Shown here piece after piece: positions 6,659 through 13,874 of a stretch of 64,000 bases of DNA; position 1 is the stretch's first letter; each line of letters begins with the position of its first letter. Origin of the DNA: an uncultured Clostridia bacterium (GTDB lineage: Bacteria > Bacillota > Clostridia > Oscillospirales > Ruminococcaceae); NCBI GenBank assembly GCA_947389015.1, contig CANDVA010000004.1:62001-126000 (forward strand), given 5' to 3'. The translations under genes and the position numbers were made by a program. The notes below the pieces were generated by a model, which saw only the letters and a program-made list of their open reading frames with translations, did not search any database and was not told the DNA's origin.

Positions 6659-7046
6659 CTCCTTCACGGATTATTTGCGGAGCAAACAAGAGTTTCCGCA
6701 AGTGTGCAATAGCATTATCAATGCACTTTGACGCGTAAGTACTGAACTGATTACCCTTCAGGTAATCGAACGTCTCTGCGGCGCGGATAAGCCCGATCGT
6801 ACCGATGGAAACAAGATCGTCTGGATCCTTGGCGTCAGGATAGTTCTTCTTGACAATATACGCGACAAGCCGCATATTATGTACAATGAGCCTATCGCGG
6901 GCATTCATATCACCCTGCGCAATTTGACGTATGCATTCTGCTTCTTCCTTTGCGGAGAGCTGTTTCGGAAACATATTCTTCCTGTCAAAATGCAATCCGA
7001 AAAAGAGCAGATTATCCAATGCCAGCTTTAAAAGCAATACCCCCAT
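6633..7046 (-). CDS. sigK: 5' portion of pro-sigma-K gene, interrupted after region 2
   Basis: A 137-residue frame. Residues 1-22 are a hydrophobic pro-sequence (MGVLLLKLALDNLLFFGLHF). Residues 26-118 match sigma-K regions 1.2 and 2: FPKQLSAKEE, IVHNMRLVAYIVKK, SIGTIGLIRAAETF, TYASKCIDNAIAHLRK. IVHNMRLVA..IVKK is closer to sigma-K than to sigma-E. After HLRK (115-118) homology stops and 19 unrelated residues lead to a stop inside the recombinase gene. Regions 3 and 4, including the -35 reading domain, are missing. ATG 7046 has GGAGGT six bases upstream. Sigma-K drives late mother-cell transcription in sporulation. The most likely state is a gene split by the element and restored by excision; permanent inactivation is the alternative. 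Confidence 0.85.
   Translation of the reverse strand: MGVLLLKLALDNLLFFGLHFDRKNMFPKQLSAKEEAECIRQIAQGDMNARDRLIVHNMRLVAYIVKKNYPDAKDPDDLVSIGTIGLIRAAETFDYLKGNQFSTYASKCIDNAIAHLRKLLFAPQIIREGVMFYRLHA
6675..6701. other. Candidate attachment-site junction inside sigK
   Basis: Perfect 7-bp inverted repeat TTGCGGA (6675-6681) and TCCGCAA (6695-6701) around a 13-base centre. One arm encodes the last sigma-K-like residues (HLRK, 6693-6704); the other lies on the element side, 17 bp from the recombinase stop. Short imperfect inverted repeats around a small core are the usual form of serine-integrase att sites. The exact crossover cannot be fixed without the second junction. Confidence 0.55.
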
Positions 7047-7080
7047 AAGATTACCTCCATACAAAATAAAGGAGTTGTTT

Positions 7081-7641
7081 ATGAATAAAATAACTATTTA
7101 CAGTACCGAAAATCCCATGCCACGCGAGAGCTTCGAGCGACTGTTTAAAATAATCGAATATTCATTCCCGAAGAATGAACGCCGCGGTTTTGACGAGCAT
7201 TTCGACGAGTTTCAAAAGCCTTATTTCCGTTCTCTTATACAAGAAGAAAACGAAAATATCGAGGGATTTATGAATTATTGGCAGCTTAACGGCTTCGTCT
7301 ATTTAGAGCATTTTGCTATTGCCAAAGAACTGCGCGGTCAAGGTCTCGGATCGGAGCTTATGGAAAAACTCTGCGGAATTGTTAAGTGCCCGATAATTCT
7401 CGAGGTCGAACCTCCCGAAACAAGCGACGCTGCCGTTCATAGAATAGGCTTTTACAAACGTCTCGGCTTTCATCTCAATGAATACGAATACTATCAGCCG
7501 CCCTATCACAAGGGTGAAAAGCCCGTGCGGCTGATGATAATGTCAAGACCGTCTCCGCTCTCAGAAACGCGCTTTGCGGAAATAAAGCGCATCCTATACC
7601 GCGACGCATATGAAACGGACGAGAATTTCATGTCAAAATAA
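7081..7641 (+). CDS. GNAT-family N-acetyltransferase
   Basis: A 186-residue protein with the acetyl-CoA loop of the GNAT fold in AIAKELRGQGLGSELM (Q/RxxGxG/A pattern) and a later FYKRLGFHLNEYEYYQPPY segment. These enzymes transfer an acetyl group from acetyl-CoA to amines or protein N-termini; the substrate is unknown. The start is ATG 7081 with AAAGGAG seven bases upstream. The gene is divergent from sigK, with only 34 bp between the start codons, so the two promoters must overlap or lie in the opposing gene. It lies on the chromosomal side of the element. Confidence 0.85.
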   Translation: MNKITIYSTENPMPRESFERLFKIIEYSFPKNERRGFDEHFDEFQKPYFRSLIQEENENIEGFMNYWQLNGFVYLEHFAIAKELRGQGLGSELMEKLCGIVKCPIILEVEPPETSDAAVHRIGFYKRLGFHLNEYEYYQPPYHKGEKPVRLMIMSRPSPLSETRFAEIKRILYRDAYETDENFMSK

Positions 7642-7740
7642 ACTTAAGCCGTCCTTATTTCTTCGGGACAGCCGATTGAAAAATATTTCTTTCCGCATAT
7701 TCCAAGTATATTCGACAACGCTTGTTTTTTATTACATGAA

Positions 7741-7776
7741 TACAAAAAAACGCCTGTTCGACATAACGGACAGGCG
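7741..7776 (-). terminator. Terminator of the solute-binding protein gene
   Basis: CGCCTGTTCG (7751-7760) and CGGACAGGCG (7767-7776) form a stem with one mismatch; on the minus strand it is followed by a run of seven T (7744-7750). Between 7642 and 7740 nothing else is seen. Confidence 0.8.
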
Positions 7777-7783
7777 ATCAAAT

Positions 7784-9382
7784 TTAATCAAATATCTTCG
7801 CTCGTGTGAAGTCCACTGTTTTTGAAAAAGGCTCGTACACGATATCGACAGCGCCCTCAACAGTGAAAAAATACTCATTTTTGCAGTACAGCGGAATAAA
7901 CGCCGCCTTATCAATAAGAACTTGTTCGGCATTGAAGTATTTCTCCGCGCTGTCGTAAAGCTCGGCGGTTTCCTCTGCCTGCTTAAGTAGCGACTCAAAT
8001 CCGCTGTCGGAGAAGTGTACGCTGTTTTCGGGACTTTCCGTACTAAATTGCTCCAAATACGCGGACGGGCTGTTGTATTTCCCCGAAAGCTCGATCACCG
8101 CGATATCGTAATCTCCGCTGTCGAGCCTCGCAATGTACTCCTCGTTGTCTAGCTGCTCAACAACGCAGTAAAATCCGAATTCACGCTGCCATTCCTGCAT
8201 AACATACGACACGGCAGTCTCGGCCGCGCTGTCCGGGACTATAATCCTAGCGCCCGTAAACAGGCTCGTATCAAGTTGCGACTGTGCCTTCAGGAAATAT
8301 TTGCGCGCGACAGCAACATCATATTCGGGAAGCTTACAGCCGCCAACGATCTCGCGATAGCTCTTGTCAAGCATAGACACCTGAGCGGGTACCAGCCCCT
8401 CCGCCGCCTCAAATTCGGGAACGGCGGACAATATCGCCTCACGGTCGGTAAGCAGCGCAAGCGCCATACAGAAATCGCTGTTTGAAAACAGCTCCGAATT
8501 TCTGTTAAACGCTATCCCGCAAGTAACGGTTCCGAATTTCTCGCCGACAACATCGCCATCGATCAGCATCTTTTCACTGTCGGAAACGGAAATACAGTTT
8601 ACGTCGCTGCCGAGAAAATCATCGATAAAAAGCTCCTTGTCACGAATATACAATGTCACTGCGACGGGACAAACCTCACGCGACTCGGCATTTTTGTAAT
8701 TTCTGCCAAGAGTGATGCTGTTCGAGTCCTTGTCGGCATGCGGGTCGTACAGCCATCTTCGCACATAAAACGAACCGTTTGAAGGAGTACATTCATCCGA
8801 CAGCCCGTACTTTCCCTGCGACTGTAAAAAAAATTTCTCGCTGCATGGCATTGCGGGCGGCTCGGTAAGCATTGTCAGAAAACGCGAATTAGGATAATCG
8901 AGCGTTATCTCAAGCTCGTAATCGCCCTTTGCCTTTACGCCAAGCATTGAACTATCCGTGATCTTGCCTGTGTTCATCAGTTCTGAATTCTTTATACAGT
9001 AATAATCCCTTGCACGCGGCGCATTTGTCTCGGGCATAAACAGCCGCGTAAAGCCGTATACAAAATCCTTTGCTGTGCATTTCTCCTCGAATTCATCGTT
9101 ATCTATCCAGTATATATCCTGTTTCAGCTTAAAGCTGTACGTCAATCCATCGTCCGATACAGTAAAATCCGACGCTGCGCCCTCTTTTACAGAGCCATCC
9201 TTGTTCAGCGTCAGCAAGCCCATAAACACATTCTCAATAACGATATCGGAATTCCTGTCATCCGCGATCTGCGGATCAAGAGTTACGGGATTTGAGGTAA
9301 TGTTGTATTTAAACGTATAGTCACAGCCGTCGTCCTTGCGGCAGCCCGACACAGTAAGCAGCATAAACGCCGCCGCAATCAC
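7784..9382 (-). CDS. Peptide/nickel-type ABC transporter substrate-binding lipoprotein
   Basis: Family 5 extracellular solute-binding protein (OppA/DppA type), 532 residues from GTG 9382. It has a hydrophobic signal and a lipobox with lipidated Cys14 (LTVSGC). Family features include SNPVTLDPQIADD near the N-terminus and VFMGLLTLNKDG. It would capture peptides at the cell surface, but no permease or ATPase genes are adjacent, so its partner is elsewhere. The start is problematic: GTG 9382 has no ribosome-binding site and the signal lacks a basic n-region. AAGGGAG lies upstream of in-frame codons reading (ATA 9409)-NIPKKITA, an ideal n-region, so ATA 9409 may be the real initiation codon or a mutated ATG. 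Confidence 0.85.
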   Translation of the reverse strand: MIAAAFMLLTVSGCRKDDGCDYTFKYNITSNPVTLDPQIADDRNSDIVIENVFMGLLTLNKDGSVKEGAASDFTVSDDGLTYSFKLKQDIYWIDNDEFEEKCTAKDFVYGFTRLFMPETNAPRARDYYCIKNSELMNTGKITDSSMLGVKAKGDYELEITLDYPNSRFLTMLTEPPAMPCSEKFFLQSQGKYGLSDECTPSNGSFYVRRWLYDPHADKDSNSITLGRNYKNAESREVCPVAVTLYIRDKELFIDDFLGSDVNCISVSDSEKMLIDGDVVGEKFGTVTCGIAFNRNSELFSNSDFCMALALLTDREAILSAVPEFEAAEGLVPAQVSMLDKSYREIVGGCKLPEYDVAVARKYFLKAQSQLDTSLFTGARIIVPDSAAETAVSYVMQEWQREFGFYCVVEQLDNEEYIARLDSGDYDIAVIELSGKYNSPSAYLEQFSTESPENSVHFSDSGFESLLKQAEETAELYDSAEKYFNAEQVLIDKAAFIPLYCKNEYFFTVEGAVDIVYEPFSKTVDFTRAKIFD

Positions 9383-9501
9383 CGCGGTAATTTTTTTCGG
9401 TATATTTATGTCGATCGCTCCCTTAAAATATCTTACTAATATATTGTATCATATATTTATAAATAAATCAACAAAAAAATTATTACAAATTTATTACAAC
9501 T

Positions 9502-10005
9502 TTACAAAATATATTCGATGACCATATTCTCCTCCATTGTCATTTTCATGTCGATAAGACGCTGATTTTCGCTCCCGCGAAACGGCAGCGACAACGTTTT
9601 GCGTTCTTCAATAAAACGCCCGTCGACCAACACGTCGATTATCGACATCAGCTTTCCGACATAATACTCGCTCTCCGCCATTTTCCATAGCTCATTCATA
9701 GTCCAGCCGGTATAACACCAAAGATTGTATCCTCGCTCCTTGAAGCGTTTACCAAGCTCGTAAAGCTCCTTAGCCTGAGAAAACGGCTCGCCGCCCGAAA
9801 ACGTCACGCCCTTGTTGAGCGGGTCGTCGACGCACTCACGAAACAGCTCGTCCGTATCGACTATCCTCCCCCCATCAAAATCATGCGTCTGCGGATTATG
9901 ACAGCCCGGGCAGTTGTGCGGGCAGCCCTGCACAAAAATCGTATATCTGAACCCGGGACCGTCAACGATAGACTCCGAAACCGTCCCCGAAATACGTATA
10001 TCCAT
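9502..10005 (-). CDS. nrdG: Anaerobic ribonucleotide reductase activating enzyme
   Basis: A 167-residue radical SAM activase. Cys28, Cys32 and Cys35 (GCPHNCPGCHNPQ) bind the 4Fe-4S cluster, and GVTFSGGEPF is the SAM-binding GGE motif. NrdG removes a hydrogen atom from the C-terminal glycine of NrdD to create the glycyl radical. The start is ATG 10005, five bases after GGAGG. It lies 51 bp downstream of nrdD in the same direction, separated by a hairpin, and so shares the NrdR-controlled promoter. Confidence 0.95.
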   Translation of the reverse strand: MDIRISGTVSESIVDGPGFRYTIFVQGCPHNCPGCHNPQTHDFDGGRIVDTDELFRECVDDPLNKGVTFSGGEPFSQAKELYELGKRFKERGYNLWCYTGWTMNELWKMAESEYYVGKLMSIIDVLVDGRFIEERKTLSLPFRGSENQRLIDMKMTMEENMVIEYIL

Positions 10006-10029
10006 AATATCCTCCAAAAACACGCGGAA

Positions 10030-10051
10030 ACAGCCGCCATACAGCGGCTGT
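10030..10051 (-). other. Intercistronic hairpin between nrdD and nrdG
   Basis: ACAGCCGC (10030-10037) and GCGGCTGT (10044-10051) form an 8-bp stem directly after the nrdD stop codons. The T-run is weak, so partial termination or RNA processing that lowers nrdG relative to nrdD is more likely than full termination. Confidence 0.6.
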
Positions 10052-10056
10052 ATTTA

Positions 10057-12315
10057 TCACTTTTTGGTAAATCTTCTTGGGCGCTCGATTCGGTCGATCT
10101 GAACCTCGTCCGCGCGGCGGTGACACATAGGACACTCGTCGTCGATAATACCCGTAAATCCGCAGCAAGGGTCGCGGTCGATCGGGTGATTGATAGCGCC
10201 GTAGCCTATCCCCTGCTCCTTCATATAACGCACCACTTGCTCGAACGCGTCAAGATTTTTCAGCGGGTCTCCGTCAAGCTCCACATAGCTGATATGCCCG
10301 CCGTTCGTCAGCGCGTGATACGGAGCCTCAATACGTATCTTCCTGAACGCGCTTATCGGATAATAAACGGGAACATGGAACGAATTTGTGTAATAATCCT
10401 TGTCGGTTATCCCCTTGATCTCGCCGTAGCGCTTCTTGTCGATAGCGATAAATCTTCCCGAAAGCCCCTCGGCGGGGGTCGCAAGAAGGCTGAAATTAAG
10501 CCCCGTCTTTTTTACCTGAGCGTCGACCTTTTCACGCATATGCGTGATTATCTCAAAACCGAGTTTCTGCGCATCCTCGCTTTCGCCGTGATGTACACCG
10601 ATAAGCGAAATAAGACATTCCGCTAGCCCGATAAATCCTACGGACAACGTGCCGTGCTTCAATATCTCGCCTATATTGTCGTTCTCGGAAAGCTTTTCGG
10701 AATCTATCCACACGCCCTGCCCCATAAGGAACGGATAATTCTTAACACGCTTCTGACATTGTATCTTAAAGCGCTGCAAAAGCTGCTCGAACACCATCTC
10801 CATAGTATCGTCAAGCGTTTTGTAAAACCTATTGATATCGCGGTTTGCCTCGATGCCAAGTCTGGGGAGGTTAATAGTGGTAAAGCTGAGGTTTCCCCTG
10901 CCCGTGACTATCTCACGCGACTTGTCGTAATTGTTGCCGATAACGCGTGTGCGGCATCCCATATAGGCGATCTCGGTGTTGTAATCGCCCTCCTTGTAAA
11001 ATTGCAGATTGAACGGCGCGTCGATAAAGCTGAAATTCGGAAACATTCTCTTAGCAGAAACGCGCATAGCAAGCTTGAAGAGATCGTAATTCGGCTCGCC
11101 CTCGTTGTAATTTACGCCCTCTTTTACCTTGAAGATGTGTATCGGAAAGATAGGGGTCTCACCGTTTCCGAGACCGCTCTCGGTCGCAAGCATAACGTTT
11201 CGCGTTACCATTCTGCCCTCGGGCGAGGTATCCGTGCCATAGTTTATCGAGGAGAACGGATTTTGAGCACCCGCACGGGAATTCATAGTATTGAGATTAT
11301 GGATAAGAGCCTCCATCGCCTGATAGGTCGCGCGGTCTGTTTCCGCCTCCGCAAGCTGCTCGGCGTCGTCCTGAAGCTCCGTGAACTTATCGCCGAACTC
11401 GGGAGCGAGTATCTCCCACTCCTTTGCCTTGTAATCATAATTATCCTGCAGTCTCGGATACAAGCCAAATTCCGTTTCGATCTTCTCTTCGGTCTGCTTC
11501 AGCTTATCGCGTATCTCGTTGTAGTCCTTTCCGAACGTGTACAGCACAGCCTTTGCGAGGTTGGTGATATACATTCTCCTGAACGTTTTCTTAACGCCCT
11601 CCGCCATTGCATAATCGAAATTCGGAACAGACTGTCCGCCGTGCTGATCGTTCTGGTTTGACTGAATGGCAATGCAGGCAAGCGCCGCATAGCTTGAAAT
11701 ATCATTCGGCTCACGCAGAAAGCCGTGACCCGTAGAAAAGCCGCCGTGAAACAGCTTAAGCAGATCGATCTGACAGCAGGTAGTGGTAAGCGTCAAAAAA
11801 TCAAGATCGTGTATATGGATATCGCCGTTTATATGTGCATTGGAGTGTGCCTCGTCGAGCACATACATTTCATTGAACTGCTTTGCGCCCTCGCTGCCGT
11901 ATTTCAGCATCGTACCCATAGCAGTATCGCCGTCAATATTTGCGTTCTCGCGCTTGATATCGCAGTCCGCAGCGGACGAAAACGTCAGGTTCTCGTATAT
12001 CTTCATAAGCGTGGAGTCCATCTCACGGCGTCTTGTGCGGTCGGCACGGTAAAGAATATACGCCTTTGCCGTCTTGGCGTGACCGCCCTCTATCAAAACG
12101 CGCTCCACCACGTCCTGAACCTCCTCGACCGAAGGATTTCGCCCGATTATTGTCTCCGACAGCTTCTGGCAAACCTCGTCGGCAAGCTGCATAGCCTCGC
12201 TGTAATCGTTGCCGCCGACCGACTGCGCCGCCTTATAAATAGCCCCCGCGATCTTTTCAATATTGAACGGAACCTGTCTGCCGTCACGCTTATTTATCAT
12301 TGTGATCATTGCCAT
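10057..12315 (-). CDS. nrdD: Class III (anaerobic) ribonucleoside-triphosphate reductase, apparently lacking the glycyl-radical tail
   Basis: 752 residues. An N-terminal ATP-cone (about 5-95, from KRDGRQVPFNIEKI) is the allosteric domain. The catalytic barrel follows, and the C-terminus holds the zinc site with Cys717/718, Cys728 and Cys731 (DPCCGFTG, CPMCHRR). The enzyme reduces NTPs to dNTPs without oxygen. Family members continue after the zinc site into an R-I-T/C-G-Y-L motif with the radical glycine; here the frame ends DRIERPRRFTKK and stops with TGA-TAA, and no such motif appears in the other two frames. ATG 12315 follows AAGGAG by nine bases. It is co-transcribed with nrdG. Confidence 0.93.
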   Translation of the reverse strand: MAMITMINKRDGRQVPFNIEKIAGAIYKAAQSVGGNDYSEAMQLADEVCQKLSETIIGRNPSVEEVQDVVERVLIEGGHAKTAKAYILYRADRTRRREMDSTLMKIYENLTFSSAADCDIKRENANIDGDTAMGTMLKYGSEGAKQFNEMYVLDEAHSNAHINGDIHIHDLDFLTLTTTCCQIDLLKLFHGGFSTGHGFLREPNDISSYAALACIAIQSNQNDQHGGQSVPNFDYAMAEGVKKTFRRMYITNLAKAVLYTFGKDYNEIRDKLKQTEEKIETEFGLYPRLQDNYDYKAKEWEILAPEFGDKFTELQDDAEQLAEAETDRATYQAMEALIHNLNTMNSRAGAQNPFSSINYGTDTSPEGRMVTRNVMLATESGLGNGETPIFPIHIFKVKEGVNYNEGEPNYDLFKLAMRVSAKRMFPNFSFIDAPFNLQFYKEGDYNTEIAYMGCRTRVIGNNYDKSREIVTGRGNLSFTTINLPRLGIEANRDINRFYKTLDDTMEMVFEQLLQRFKIQCQKRVKNYPFLMGQGVWIDSEKLSENDNIGEILKHGTLSVGFIGLAECLISLIGVHHGESEDAQKLGFEIITHMREKVDAQVKKTGLNFSLLATPAEGLSGRFIAIDKKRYGEIKGITDKDYYTNSFHVPVYYPISAFRKIRIEAPYHALTNGGHISYVELDGDPLKNLDAFEQVVRYMKEQGIGYGAINHPIDRDPCCGFTGIIDDECPMCHRRADEVQIDRIERPRRFTKK

Positions 12316-12333
12316 TGTTAGGTGCTCCTTAAC

Positions 12334-12399
12334 TTTACTACATATTGTACCGATAATACAATATACTTCTATTATATAGTATTTCCAAGTTTTTGTCAA
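12334..12399 (-). promoter_or_regulatory. nrdDG promoter with tandem NrdR boxes
   Basis: Minus-strand promoter TTGACA (12394-12399), 17 bases, TATAAT (12371-12376). Two NrdR-box-like sites follow on the minus strand: TACTATATAATAGAAG (12366-12381), overlapping the -10, and TACAATATGTAGTAAA (12334-12349). They are separated by 16 bp, so they repeat every 32 bp (three helical turns), the spacing known for the NrdR repressor. The nrdR gene is not in the window. Confidence 0.75.
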
Positions 12400-12512
12400 G
12401 GGAGTTTTCTCAAAATCCTCAAAATTTTAAAAGATTATATACACAACCGAATAACTCCTCTCCTTAAATGGCGCCCGAATACAATACATACAATTTCTAT
12501 AAGAAAAGTCGC

Positions 12513-12551
12513 GCATAAAAAAACGGCTAATCAAAAATCCGATAAGCCGTT
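12513..12551 (-). terminator. Terminator of the small membrane-protein operon
   Basis: AACGGCTAATC (12522-12532) and GATAAGCCGTT (12541-12551) pair with one mismatch; on the minus strand the stem is followed by a T-run. The rest of 12400-12607 shows no gene. Confidence 0.75.
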
Positions 12552-12607
12552 AAAAAACATATGGGATCATTGACATTCCACACGAATATCGAACCGAAAA
12601 ACAATCA

Positions 12608-12979
12608 TCATGTGAAAAACCACTGAATATTCACGGCATCTGCGAGAATATCATTGATGAGAATAGCCGCAAGCGCTATATTGAACGCATTGGAAATGCC
12701 GATATACGTGGCTTTGGTGCGCTTATGCTTCAGCGACCCCGCCGCGGCGCCGACCCACGCCGCCGAAGCCGCCACCGCAATAACCAACGCCAGTATGCCT
12801 CCGAACGCCGTGACCTCGATCTTGAATATACGCGCCAAGACAAGCTCCAGCACGACATCCGTAAGCGGAACCAACGTCAGCGGGAGCGTGGCGATAGCCC
12901 ATTCCTTGCGTTTAGATCTGAAAAAAACGATCACAAACAGGAAAAAAATTCCCGTGATCACAATGCACTCAATTGCCAT
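12608..12979 (-). CDS. Small multi-spanning membrane protein, function unknown
   Basis: A 123-residue, strongly hydrophobic protein with about four membrane segments (near residues 5-20, 28-48, 58-80 and 92-112) and two basic loops (RSKRKEW, KHKRTK). No family is recognised. AGAGGTG lies four bases before ATG 12979. It follows a 49-residue single-span protein by 13 bp, so the two are co-transcribed and may form a small membrane complex. Confidence 0.75.
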   Translation of the reverse strand: MAIECIVITGIFFLFVIVFFRSKRKEWAIATLPLTLVPLTDVVLELVLARIFKIEVTAFGGILALVIAVAASAAWVGAAAGSLKHKRTKATYIGISNAFNIALAAILINDILADAVNIQWFFT

Positions 12980-12992
12980 AGCACACCTCTGC

Positions 12993-13142
12993 TTATTGGG
13001 ATATCCCCGCGCTTACCGCATTATTGAACGAAATAAAGAATACTACGGCGCATATTGCGAGAATAACAACAGACGTAATTATACTGGTGAGTAATACCGA
13101 GGCGGGTATCTTTTCACGATCTGTTTTTTTTGGTTTTTTCAT
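12993..13142 (-). CDS. 49-residue single-span membrane protein
   Basis: A short frame from ATG 13142 to TAA 12993. It begins MKKPKKTDREKIPAS and continues with a hydrophobic stretch of about 25 residues (VLLTSIITSVVILAICAVVF), ending NAVSAGISQ. The basic N-terminus followed by one long helix predicts an inserted membrane peptide. A GGCGGGG-like ribosome-binding site and a consensus promoter lie upstream, and the 123-aa membrane protein gene follows 13 bp downstream. No homologue is recognised. Confidence 0.65.
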   Translation of the reverse strand: MKKPKKTDREKIPASVLLTSIITSVVILAICAVVFFISFNNAVSAGISQ

Positions 13143-13179
13143 ATTGCAGTACCCCGCCTTATTATTTTATAATACTATA

Positions 13180-13208
13180 ATTATAACCTTTTTTTACCGA
13201 AAATGCAA
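13180..13208 (-). promoter_or_regulatory. Promoter of the small membrane-protein pair
   Basis: Minus strand TTGCAT (13203-13208), a 17-base spacer and TATAAT (13180-13185), about 35 bp before ATG 13142. Confidence 0.6.
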
Positions 13209-13232
13209 GTACTTACACAAAAATATCACACT

Positions 13233-13874
13233 TTATCTGAACTCGCTGCCGTCAGCGCAAAGGATCTTGGTGCGGACTATACGGATACGCCGTATTTCCT
13301 CTCCGGAAGCGTCGCAGTACGCGTCAAGAAGCAGCGCGGGATTTATATTGAAATCGTTGCCCGCAGGCAGTCTGAGCGTTATACTCTCCCCTACCGTCAG
13401 CTCCGATATCAGAGGCTTCAGGTCTATTTCGTACATCCCCTTTTTGGTCTTCTTTTCTACAATTATTTTCTCACTTTCCGCGAATTTGAGAAATTTATCA
13501 TTATCAATATCAGCGGTTATCTCATATTCGGCAGTCGTGATATCGGTATTTTTGAACACGGGCACGGTTGTCTCCACAGCGCGTATATCAAGCGGCAGCG
13601 CTTTGTTAAGACGCTCCGTGACCTCGCTATGCGATACCTCCTCCAGCAAACGAAAATCCATTGCCTCGCGCACACCCTCCTGCCCTAACGACAGCGGCAG
13701 CATAAACTGCACATACATGTGCGGATTATACCCCTCGGTGTACCAAACTGGGAGCTTAGCGCGCTTTATAGCGCCCTGCATTACTCTGTTAAGGTCAAGG
13801 TGCGAGATGTATTTCGCGCGGTCGGTCTTGCTGAAAAACACGCGCGTATTAACGGATGGCACGGCAGATATCAC
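13233..13874 (-). CDS. Radical SAM-linked protein, DUF2344
   Basis: A 213-residue protein of the DUF2344/TIGR03936 family. Recognisable are the N-terminal RVFFSKTDRAKYISHLDLNR and the GYNPHMYVQFMLPLSLGQEG segment. Members always accompany a TIGR03960-type radical SAM enzyme and are thought to act with it on RNA; the reaction is unknown. Its start overlaps the 3' end of that partner gene by 26 bp, implying translational coupling. It is the last gene of the operon beginning at tepA. Confidence 0.88.
   Translation of the reverse strand: MISAVPSVNTRVFFSKTDRAKYISHLDLNRVMQGAIKRAKLPVWYTEGYNPHMYVQFMLPLSLGQEGVREAMDFRLLEEVSHSEVTERLNKALPLDIRAVETTVPVFKNTDITTAEYEITADIDNDKFLKFAESEKIIVEKKTKKGMYEIDLKPLISELTVGESITLRLPAGNDFNINPALLLDAYCDASGEEIRRIRIVRTKILCADGSEFR

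Larger units (their letters stand above)
1..6701. mobile_element. Right end of a sigK-intervening integrative element (skin-like, with mobilization genes)
   Basis: The segment carries a XRE regulator, relaxase, small DNA-binding protein, HerA/FtsK-type ATPase and large serine recombinase. It ends at an inverted repeat that coincides with the break in a pro-sigK reading frame. By eye, positions 1 to about 4950 are far more AT-rich than the chromosome to the right, whereas the recombinase gene resembles the chromosome, so the element looks mosaic. Skin elements of Bacillus and Clostridioides also interrupt sigK and encode a large serine recombinase; those described best are prophage-like. The left end and the 3' half of sigK are outside the window, so the total size is unknown. 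The link to sigK is read from the sequence; excision during sporulation is inference. Confidence 0.7.

Noticed and set aside
6633-7046. Stand-alone conjugative-element sigma-like regulator
   Set aside because: Its hydrophobic pro-sequence plus FPKQLS, HNMRLVAYIVKK and SIGTIGLI motifs are those of pro-sigma-K, and homology stops abruptly at the element boundary.
10654-11661. 335-codon open frame on the plus strand
   Set aside because: Antisense of nrdD.
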